13,114 nucleotides of DNA from NCBI GenBank assembly GCA_012800515.1, contig JAAZJE010000137.1:1-13114 (forward strand), in the 5' to 3' direction. Every line of letters begins with the position of its first letter. The stretch's first letter is position 1. Of this stretch, positions 6,699 through 12,747 are shown piece by piece. A model generated the notes under the pieces. That model saw only the letters and a list, made by a program, of their open reading frames with translations. It was not told the DNA's origin and made no database searches. This DNA is from Clostridiaceae bacterium. Its GTDB lineage: Bacteria > Bacillota > Clostridia > Saccharofermentanales > Fastidiosipilaceae. The position numbers and the translations under genes were made by a program.

Positions 6699-7790
6699 CT
6701 AAGGGGACGTCATTTTGCCGTCCCAGGGGAAGTAGACCGGACGACCGGTACGCGATGCTTCGTAAATCGCGCAGATCAGCTCGACCGCCTTTTTGCCCTC
6801 ATGAGCATCAATGGCGTTAGGCTCACCGGAGCGCAGAGCGCGCACAAAGGCCGAGAGTTGGCGCGTGTGTCCGTCCGTCGAAAAGGCCAGCGGATCCTGC
6901 GCGGAGAGAACATCCGAAGTACCCAGACTGACATCCTCCGGCAATTCGCCGCGGGTCGTTTCCCAGCGAAAAATCTTATCTTCCTGCAACTGCGCCGACC
7001 CCTCGGAGCCGTTGATCGCCAAAATGCGTTGGTCGCCCGGATAGACCGAGGTCGTCGCCTGCACGACACCCAGAGCCCCGCACTTGAACTCAAGCACGGC
7101 GCTGAGCGTATCCTCCGTCTCGATATTATGCACCAGCGTACGTCCGATCCCATAGACTGACTTCACCTCGCCCATCACAAAGAGAAGGAGATCCACTCCG
7201 TGGATGCCCTGATTCATCAGAGCGCCGCCGCCGTCCATCGCCCAGGTACCGCGCCAATTGCTGGATGTATAGTACTCCCGCGAACGATAAAATTTCATGT
7301 AAATATCCGCACTGACCACACGCCCGAACTCACCTTCCGCAACCGCTTTTTTAAGGCGACGAATCGCCTGCGTGCTACGCAACTGCGAAATCACTTCGAC
7401 CCGGCGGTTATTGCGCTCGGCGGCCTCAATGACCGTATCCGCTTCCGCCGGACTCAGCGCCATCGGCTTCTCGATCACGACGTGCTTGCCGGCATTCAGT
7501 GCCTGAATCGCTTGCGGCGCGTGCAGACCGCTGGGAGTGCAGATGTTCACTACCATGATTTCCGGGTCGGCCAACAGATTCTCGTAAGTCGCGTGGGAGG
7601 TCGCACCCAGCTCCGCCGCTAACTTGTCCGCAGAAGGTTTGAAGGCATCATACACTCCCGCGACACGGGTATTAGCAATTTCTTTCAGAGCGTTAGTATG
7701 CCAACGAGCGATCGAACCGCAGCCGACAATTCCGAAAGTCACCGGCATTTTGTTATCCGGTCTCACATTGTTCAGGCCTTTCGCATTCAT
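6699..7790 (-). CDS. Gfo/Idh/MocA-family oxidoreductase of the aminotransferase cluster
   Basis: 363 residues. The Rossmann loop is GIVGCGSIARWH (20-31) with D48 after strand two. CTPSGLH (84-90) is followed by the family lysine in EKPMALSP (K108), and the second domain has GTWAMDGGGALMNQGIHGVDLL with the catalytic pair H197 and D200. That GGGALMNQ-IH-VDL pattern is shared with UDP-HexNAcA dehydrogenases (WlbA/WbpB) and with inositol and glucose-6-phosphate 3-dehydrogenase-like members, so the likely chemistry is hydride transfer at a ring hydroxyl. The start at 7790 is supported by AGGAGG five bases upstream. It is 72 bases downstream of an aminotransferase gene, with a terminator in the gap, and ends at a strong terminator. 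No space for a separate ordinary promoter is visible, so expression probably depends on read-through. Confidence 0.9.
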   Translation of the reverse strand: MNAKGLNNVRPDNKMPVTFGIVGCGSIARWHTNALKEIANTRVAGVYDAFKPSADKLAAELGATSHATYENLLADPEIMVVNICTPSGLHAPQAIQALNAGKHVVIEKPMALSPAEADTVIEAAERNNRRVEVISQLRSTQAIRRLKKAVAEGEFGRVVSADIYMKFYRSREYYTSSNWRGTWAMDGGGALMNQGIHGVDLLLFVMGEVKSVYGIGRTLVHNIETEDTLSAVLEFKCGALGVVQATTSVYPGDQRILAINGSEGSAQLQEDKIFRWETTRGELPEDVSLGTSDVLSAQDPLAFSTDGHTRQLSAFVRALRSGEPNAIDAHEGKKAVELICAIYEASRTGRPVYFPWDGKMTSP

Positions 7791-7814
7791 TTCTACCTCC
7801 TCTCCCGCAATAGG

Positions 7815-7850
7815 AAAAAATATCCCCGATTCCGACGAGCGGAACCGGGG
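7815..7850 (-). terminator. Intra-cluster intrinsic terminator or attenuator
   Basis: On the - strand CCCCG (7850-7846) and TTCCG (7844-7840) pair with CGGAA and CGGGG (7834-7824) around a five-base loop, with one internal mismatch. Six T follow (7820-7815) after ATA. It lies between the aminotransferase stop (7863) and the oxidoreductase start (7790). Confidence 0.75.
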
Positions 7851-7862
7851 ACTGTTCTCAAC

Positions 7863-9119
7863 TTATTTGTTTCCGTGATACCAGGCCCAGACTTTTCTGA
7901 TTCCGGCAATCGTCTCCTCCAGATCCTGCTCGGTAAAGAACTCGTTCACCGGCAGACGGATCGCATCCAGAAGAATCTGCTCGGCTTCCGGGCAAAGCCC
8001 CTCACTATAATCGGCCACACCGTCATAGTGCTCACTCACAAAAGGAAGATTTGTCTTGGTATAAGCGGTCTGATTGACGAACATCGGGATTCTGTACACG
8101 CACTGCGGAATATAGCCCGGTGATGCCGGCAATCCCTCGGCGACCAATGCCTCGACGAATTCGTCGCGGCTGCAGCCCAGCTCGTCCGGGTCAACTCGGA
8201 ACATATAGAACCAGTAGGATGATTTATTGCCTTCCTCGACCAGATGCGGATGAATTCCCGGCAAATCACTGATTCCGGCCGTCAAGCCGTCACCCCACTT
8301 ATTGCGCTTCTCTGTAATGTCGTTTAGCTTATCCAACTGTGCCAGCCCGACCGCGCCCTGCAGTTCCGTCATCCGATAATTCGGCGCCAGAAGCTCGGCA
8401 GCCCGCCCCAGCGGCTTATCGCGCAGACGCGTATAGTTCTTGTCGGCAAAGCCGAAAGCGCGACGATAGAGATCCTCGTCTCCGGTCAGAACCATGCCGC
8501 CGTCCCCCGTCGAAATATGCTTGAAGTCATTTGTGCTGAAGCAACCGATATCACCGATCGTTCCGACGAGACGCCCCTTATAGTAACAATTGTAGCTCTG
8601 CGCACAGTCTTCGATTACCTTGATATTGTGCTTGCGCGCCAACTCCATGATCGGATCCATGTCGCAGGGGTTGCCGGCCAGGTGAACGACGATCATGGCC
8701 TTGGTGCGCGGAGTAATACGCGCCGCAATGGTCTCCGCTGTCATATTGTAGGTGTGCGGATCAAGGTCGGCAAAAACCGGGATTGCCTGCTGAAAGAGAA
8801 TTCCAATATAGGTGCCGGCATCGGTTATCGGACTCGTGATGACCTCATCCCCGGGTCCGATGCCGAGGGCGCCCAGAGCGACATGCAATGAGGCAGTGCC
8901 CGAGGATGTGGGAACGCAGTAGGGCATGCCATACATTTCAGCAAATTTTTTGGTAAAGGAAACTACCTTATCGCTACGCCCGCTCCAGTAAAACAGCGTG
9001 TTCTGATTCAAAGCCTCTTCCAGCTGTGCCAATTCCTCTTTGCCGAAACGCATCCCCGTACCATAAGGAACGGTCTTGGCCTTTGGGCCGCCGTGAATTG
9101 CTAATTTTTCCGGTTTCAT
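7863..9119 (-). CDS. DegT/DnrJ/EryC1/StrS-family PLP aminotransferase 1
   Basis: 418 residues. This fold-type I family transfers an amino group, usually from glutamate or glutamine, to a keto-sugar or keto-cyclitol. Visible are the PLP-phosphate segment TSSGTASLH (71-79), the ring-stacking region at TDAGTY (99-104), IEDCAQSY with D171 and Q174, the Schiff-base lysine K200 in FSTNDFKHISTGDGG, and NYRMTELQGAVG (247-258). The N-terminus (LAIHGGP, 6-12) and overall length are reminiscent of scyllo-inosose and AHBA-type members, but the amino donor and acceptor cannot be assigned. It starts at the ATG at 9119, with AGAAAGG about nine bases upstream. It follows the paralogue at 9167-10459 by 47 bases and precedes the oxidoreductase. 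Residues 151-171 are identical to the paralogue, and so is the DNA. Confidence 0.9.
   Translation of the reverse strand: MKPEKLAIHGGPKAKTVPYGTGMRFGKEELAQLEEALNQNTLFYWSGRSDKVVSFTKKFAEMYGMPYCVPTSSGTASLHVALGALGIGPGDEVITSPITDAGTYIGILFQQAIPVFADLDPHTYNMTAETIAARITPRTKAMIVVHLAGNPCDMDPIMELARKHNIKVIEDCAQSYNCYYKGRLVGTIGDIGCFSTNDFKHISTGDGGMVLTGDEDLYRRAFGFADKNYTRLRDKPLGRAAELLAPNYRMTELQGAVGLAQLDKLNDITEKRNKWGDGLTAGISDLPGIHPHLVEEGNKSSYWFYMFRVDPDELGCSRDEFVEALVAEGLPASPGYIPQCVYRIPMFVNQTAYTKTNLPFVSEHYDGVADYSEGLCPEAEQILLDAIRLPVNEFFTEQDLEETIAGIRKVWAWYHGNK
8620..8669 (-). repeat. 50-bp block identical to 9978-10027 (copy 1)
   Basis: Within aminotransferase 1, 50 bases match the paralogous gene perfectly, including every third codon position. 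It encodes the segment from CDMDPIM to KHNIKVI. Both flanking bases differ (8619 against 9977; 8670 against 10028). Confidence 0.9.
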
Positions 9120-9166
9120 TTTATCTTGCCTTTCTTTGTACTGTGTATTTTTTGCGTTCGCGCCGC

Positions 9167-10459
9167 TTAATTGTCGGCGGAAATAATCGAGATACTGCGG
9201 CCGCTGAGATCGAAACTGCGAATTCCGTTCTCCCGCTCGTAGGCCTGAAGTTTTTCCATATTGGCGGCGACCTTATGGTAGGCGGCAATATACTGGTCGA
9301 TCAGCTCGGGGCATTCCTGCTCAAAGCGCAGCGCCACCATGATCTGGCGTCGTCCCATATCCTCGCTGACCGGTAGCGAGACCGGGGTGTCGTGCGGATT
9401 GACATTGCCGAAACCGCCACCTTCGAGAATCGCCGGAGCCTGATGGAGACGACCGTAGCCACAGGCGCCGCATATAACGCCTTCTTCAGCTAATGCGAGC
9501 ATCAGAGTTGACGGATTAACGCCGCCGAACTTGGCCGGATCGTAGAGCATGTAGTGGTAAGCGTAAACGCGTCGGGAGTCGGCGGGAATCGCCTGCGGAA
9601 TCAGGAAGTCGAGATCGGCAATACCGGCCTCGAGAACCCGTGCCTGACGATCGCGAATCTCGTTGCGCGCATCCAGAGTATCCATCGCGGCGTCGGCAAG
9701 AGCGATCGCCAGCGGATTGGCACGGAACTTATGCCCCAATCCGGTCTGCGAATAACGCGAATATGGATTGTCCGGACCGAGCGGTGCCAGACGTTCATAA
9801 TGACCGGCCGCCGCCGCCCGTGAATAGAGCATGAGGTCATCGGAAACCAGGATGCCGGCTTCGCCGCCCGGAACCAGTTTACTGCCCTGGAAACTGAAGC
9901 AACCGATATCGCCTATTGAACCGACGCTCTTGCCCTTATACCTGGCACCGTGTGCGTGTGAAGCGTCTTCGATAACTTTGATATTGTGCTTGCGCGCCAA
10001 CTCCATGATCGGATCCATGTCGCAGGGTGTTCCCCAGACATGAACCACAATGATTGCCTTGGTTTTTTCGGTAATATGCGGCGCGATCGTCTCGGCACTC
10101 AGCGCCCAGGTATCGGGGTCGATGTCGGCAAATACCGGCGTCGCCTGATTGGCCAGGACCACCATGACGGTCGACAGGAAGGTGAACGACGGAACGATAA
10201 CTTCCGTTCCCGGTCCGGCATTGCAGGCAAAAACCGCCGCCTCAAGAGCGCTGGTTCCGTTGCAATACGTGAGCGCATATTTTGAGCCGACATAATCCGC
10301 AAAGCGCCGCTCGAACTTCTGCACGGAAGAGCTGGTTGAGATTTCTCCGTTGCGTAGCAGATTCAGAACATTCTTTTCACCCTGTTCGGAAACAACCGGC
10401 AAATTGCCCAACTGTTCGTAATCCAGAGTTACGGTCTTGTTTCCATCAAGTATTTTCAT
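9167..10459 (-). CDS. DegT/DnrJ/EryC1/StrS-family PLP aminotransferase 2
   Basis: 430 residues from the ATG at 10459. Visible are YCNGTSALEAA (65-75), PSFTFLST (90-97), IEDASHAHG with D165 and H168, the PLP lysine K194 in FSFQGSKLVPGGEAG (188-202), and the substrate-side GHKFRANPLAIALA (242-255) in place of the NYRM-type motif of its paralogue. It therefore belongs to a different branch of the same family and probably acts on a different acceptor. The start at 10459 is preferred to an in-frame ATG at 10474, because the GGGGGT ribosome site (10472-10467) overlaps that earlier ATG. It is the first gene of the cluster, 47 bases before aminotransferase 1 with no terminator between. Its leader carries an inverted repeat (10490-10520). 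Product identity beyond the family is unknown. Confidence 0.9.
   Translation of the reverse strand: MKILDGNKTVTLDYEQLGNLPVVSEQGEKNVLNLLRNGEISTSSSVQKFERRFADYVGSKYALTYCNGTSALEAAVFACNAGPGTEVIVPSFTFLSTVMVVLANQATPVFADIDPDTWALSAETIAPHITEKTKAIIVVHVWGTPCDMDPIMELARKHNIKVIEDASHAHGARYKGKSVGSIGDIGCFSFQGSKLVPGGEAGILVSDDLMLYSRAAAAGHYERLAPLGPDNPYSRYSQTGLGHKFRANPLAIALADAAMDTLDARNEIRDRQARVLEAGIADLDFLIPQAIPADSRRVYAYHYMLYDPAKFGGVNPSTLMLALAEEGVICGACGYGRLHQAPAILEGGGFGNVNPHDTPVSLPVSEDMGRRQIMVALRFEQECPELIDQYIAAYHKVAANMEKLQAYERENGIRSFDLSGRSISIISADN
9978..10027 (-). repeat. 50-bp block identical to 8620-8669 (copy 2)
   Basis: Second copy of the perfect 50-base match, at the same alignment position in aminotransferase 2. 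A shorter identical block, CTGAAGCAACCGATATC, recurs at the GDIGCFS-coding segments (near 8539 and 9893). Confidence 0.9.
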
Positions 10460-10489
10460 TAGTAGTACCCCCATTTCGGATGCAATTCA

Positions 10490-10520
10490 AGCATTGCTAC
10501 ATAACATAGTAGCACTTGCT
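10490..10520. promoter_or_regulatory. Inverted repeat in the aminotransferase cluster leader
   Basis: TGCTAC (10495-10500) and GTAGCA (10509-10514) flank an eight-base centre. AGCA (10490-10493) and TGCT (10517-10520) extend the pairing across a small internal loop. It lies about 30 bases before the start of aminotransferase 2, in the divergent region shared with the gene at 10630. No T-run follows on either strand, so an operator or a leader hairpin is more likely than a terminator. I see no convincing -35/-10 pair for the - strand here. Confidence 0.5.
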
Positions 10521-10601
10521 CCGCAGGATTCTATGCCGATTTGACGAATAGTTACACGCCAACGGCGAACACCTCGACCCCGGGCAGAAAATGCCGAAAT
10601 A

Positions 10602-10610
10602 TGATACAAT
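10602..10610 (+). promoter_or_regulatory. Extended -10 promoter of the gene at 10630 (TGA-TACAAT)
   Basis: TG (10602-10603), one base, TACAAT (10605-10610), then ACG, the same string as before metA. No -35 box is visible. The predicted start near 10617 leaves only about a dozen leader bases, which contain GAGGTG (10621-10626). Confidence 0.55.
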
Positions 10611-10629
10611 ACGCCGAAGTGAGGTGAAT

Positions 10630-11655
10630 ATGGCAGTACATGAGACGGAAGATGGCGGTAATGTAACCGATTATCCTTTAAAGAACGAAAGCTACATTGA
10701 TCTGCTTTGTCGTTATACAAAAAAGCAGATGTTTAAAATAACAGAGAACCTCAACGATTATATCAAGACCAGTCTGCGTAAGGCTGATTATGCGGCGGAA
10801 CTCGTTGTGCTTGCAACCCGGCGCTTCCGTGAATTCATGTACTCGGCCAACTCCAAAGATTTGCAAATCATCGCTGAACTGATGAGCGATGAAAGTAAGC
10901 CTTTCTCCTCACGCAAGGATATACCGGGAATTGTCTGGATCATGGTACAGTTCGGCTTCGCCATATTGGCCTACAGCGAATCTCTGGTTAAGCACTACAT
11001 AGTCATCCCTAAGGAAATCCGGAAAATTTATGAGGAAATTTCCACGTCCGAAACCACCGAATCCAAGCGAGAGCTGATCACTCACGCCCGTAGCGTCCTC
11101 TCCGCCCTGGCCAATCTCTACGGTATTTATCGCTATGAACATTTCCTGGAAATTTGGCAAAGCCTCTACGGAACCGCATATTCCGAAGATGAGCTGATGG
11201 GAGCGGCACAGACCGGCGTCTGGTATCTGCCTTCAATAGTCTGTCTCGACCAGTACATTATTCAGGCCATCCTCATCGACGAGCCTAGCATTTTCGATAT
11301 TTACCGCAAAGCTTCCCGTTACTCCTACTATCTTCCCACGATCGAAGATATCGCGACCTATAAGGACACCTATGTTGTTCGCGACACCCCGGAATACGAT
11401 GCCCTGCTCAACTTCCTGGCGCCGCGTGCCAGTCAGGGGCATAATTTGGATCTTCTGTTGCAGGTATTGGGATTTGCCATCCTGACCGACAAAACCCCCG
11501 CCGAAATCATTGACTTTCTCAGCGGCGACAATATCTTTTTTGCCAGTGTCAACGACGTTAATCGCTGTCTACAGTTACTTGCCGACTGGAAGCGAAACAT
11601 GCGCCTCTGGGTCACTCGCGGTCACAAAGCGAGCGAATTGAGCGCCGAAGCATAA
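10630..11655 (+). CDS. Unrecognised helical protein, 341 residues
   Basis: I do not recognise a named family. The sequence is predicted to be almost all alpha-helical, with no signal peptide, and has repeated hydrophobic helix pairs: about 51-87, a very hydrophobic stretch at 99-120 (IPGIVWIMVQFGFAILAYS) that could be one membrane segment or a buried helix, 150-181, 198-216 and 271-298. The segment LANLYGIYRYEHFLEIWQSL (160-179) resembles a motif I associate with uncharacterised Bacillota proteins, some of which end in a SEC-C zinc motif; no such Cys/His cluster is present here. The start at 10630 follows GAGGTG with a short gap; the frame is open back to 10591, but that ATG lies upstream of the promoter. 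It is transcribed divergently from the aminotransferase cluster, and its 3' end faces the lipoprotein gene 15 bases away. Confidence 0.8.
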   Translation: MAVHETEDGGNVTDYPLKNESYIDLLCRYTKKQMFKITENLNDYIKTSLRKADYAAELVVLATRRFREFMYSANSKDLQIIAELMSDESKPFSSRKDIPGIVWIMVQFGFAILAYSESLVKHYIVIPKEIRKIYEEISTSETTESKRELITHARSVLSALANLYGIYRYEHFLEIWQSLYGTAYSEDELMGAAQTGVWYLPSIVCLDQYIIQAILIDEPSIFDIYRKASRYSYYLPTIEDIATYKDTYVVRDTPEYDALLNFLAPRASQGHNLDLLLQVLGFAILTDKTPAEIIDFLSGDNIFFASVNDVNRCLQLLADWKRNMRLWVTRGHKASELSAEA

Positions 11656-11670
11656 AGCGACAAACTCTAC

Positions 11671-11916
11671 TCAATTATTTTTTCTCGGATCGGTTCTTTG
11701 CGCGTTCAACTCCCTGAGTGCCTGCTCTTTCGTCATCCCCGTCTTGGCCAGATCGCTATCGCCCTCATCAAAAGCCGATAACACATAGCTGTCCGCGGTT
11801 ACGTAGTACATTCCGTAAACGGAGAAGAAATCACCGACTTTAACCGTCTCAACATTCTCTAAAGGTACGATAACTTTATCTCCGGGCTCAGCCGAGGCGC
11901 TACTTCCGCTTCCCAT
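11671..11916 (-). CDS. Displaced C-terminal part of the lipoprotein (frame shifted)
   Basis: An open frame of 81 codons from its first ATG (11916); the frame is open back to about 11964. It encodes a hydrophilic segment with EPGDKVIVPLENVETVKVGD (10-29) and YYVTADSYVLSAF. It has no signal peptide and only a poor ribosome site (GGAGAG 12 bases upstream), and it overlaps the end of the preceding frame. Joined by a -1 shift at 11946-11952, it would extend the lipoprotein to about 307 residues. I read it as that protein's C-terminus rather than an independent gene. It ends in TGA at 11673-11671, 15 bases from the stop of the convergent gene. Confidence 0.6.
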   Translation of the reverse strand: MGSGSSASAEPGDKVIVPLENVETVKVGDFFSVYGMYYVTADSYVLSAFDEGDSDLAKTGMTKEQALRELNAQRTDPRKNN

Positions 11917-12593
11917 GGGAGCTCTTTGCTCTCCGTAGGTGGGGCATTTTTTACTCTCTCCAAATACTCAGCATGATTGTTCAATATGTACTGTTTCAGG
12001 TCGGCATAAGAGACCTTGAATTTTGATTTAAAATCCCAATAACCTACATTGTACTTTTCCGGAAATAAACCCTGGCGCAACTCTGCATCATCCTGTGCGT
12101 CCACACGGATGACAGAATCTATAGATGAAGGTATCATCACTTCACCTAGCAGGACTACCACATCTTCACCCGGATCCACTTTCATAAACTTTGTAATATC
12201 GTAATCGGCAACGAAACCGCCCGTCTCACCGCCGGGAACATACCAAGTAAATTGCTTCTTGCCTTCAGCCCCGTAGATGTTGTCGGTTACTTCAAATATG
12301 ACCGGATAGAGATTCATCTCGAGCTTCTTATTGCGAATCGGTTTGAGGATTTTTACCACCCGACCTCTTGCTACTATGGTACTTCCTAAAATAATTCCAT
12401 CGAAATCCACCTCTCTGAAAGTAGTTGTGATCGTTTGAAACTTCTGATCTTTCGGATAGTTGCCTTCGGGGCCGACTTCAATCTCCTCAACAGTAGCGCC
12501 AACGTCCATGGCGCAGGCCGTCATTGACAGCGCCAGTAATGTAGCCAACAACAGCATTACCGGCCTGCGGATTATTTTGTTTATCCGTTTCAT
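11859..12593 (-). CDS. Secreted lipoprotein, N-terminal part, frame-broken
   Basis: Starts at the ATG at 12593 with AAGGGAG just upstream; the frame extends to a GTG at 12611, but that removes the ribosome site. The product opens with MKRINKIIRR, a hydrophobic core (VMLLLATLLALS) and a lipobox-like MTAC with C27, so export and lipid attachment are likely. M at the -3 position is less usual than L. The mature part contains a beta-rich domain (about 57-165): STIVARGRVV, YPVIFEVTDNIYG, WYVPGGETGGF and DPGEDVVVLLGE. Similar domains occur in uncharacterised Bacillota lipoproteins; I cannot name a function. The frame continues to 11859 with a 29-residue tail, after an A6 run, that looks out of frame. 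The intact gene probably runs 12593-11671. It is either a pseudogene, a base error, or uses frameshifting. Confidence 0.75.
   Translation of the reverse strand: MKRINKIIRRPVMLLLATLLALSMTACAMDVGATVEEIEVGPEGNYPKDQKFQTITTTFREVDFDGIILGSTIVARGRVVKILKPIRNKKLEMNLYPVIFEVTDNIYGAEGKKQFTWYVPGGETGGFVADYDITKFMKVDPGEDVVVLLGEVMIPSSIDSVIRVDAQDDAELRQGLFPEKYNVGYWDFKSKFKVSYADLKQYILNNHAEYLERVKNAPPTESKELPWEAEVAPRLSPEIKLSYL
11946..11952 (-). other. A-AAA-AAT slippery heptamer at the lipoprotein frame change
   Basis: On the - strand the zero-frame codons are GTA AAA AAT, so A-AAA-AAT fits the X-XXY-YYZ pattern. A -1 slip places translation exactly into the downstream 81-codon frame. It is also a six-base homopolymer, the commonest place for an indel or assembly error. 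The only downstream structure I see is the short palindrome TCCCATGGGA, which is weak as a stimulator. Confidence 0.45.
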
Positions 12594-12699
12594 GGTCTCC
12601 CTTCTTGGCACTTTGTGTTAATTTGGTTTGTGTTCGGCATCAAATTACCGTCCCTACTACTATAATGGCGAGTTCGGAACAAAAAGTTTCAATCGATCA

Positions 12700-12747
12700 G
12701 CGTGTCCGCCGACTAGCGTGTCCACCGACTAGCGTGTCCGCCGACTA
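12700..12747 (-). repeat. Three 16-bp tandem repeats starting at the uxaC stop codon
   Basis: On the - strand, from 12747 downwards, TAGTCGGCGGACACGC occurs three times in a row with a single substitution in the middle copy (12747-12732, 12731-12716, 12715-12700), and is followed by TGATCG. The first TAG is the uxaC stop codon. The unit is not a multiple of three bases. The rest of the gap to the lipoprotein start (12612-12699) shows no clear terminator. Confidence 0.9.

Noticed and set aside
12661..12666. TATAAT on the + strand (and TATAGT on the - strand) upstream of the lipoprotein
   Set aside because: Neither has a TG extension in the right place or a -35 box at normal spacing. The + strand version would point into the uxaC 3' end. 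The - strand version could still be the lipoprotein promoter, but I could not support it.
12700..12747. CRISPR-like array
   Set aside because: The units abut directly with no spacers and are only 16 bp; there are no cas genes in the window.
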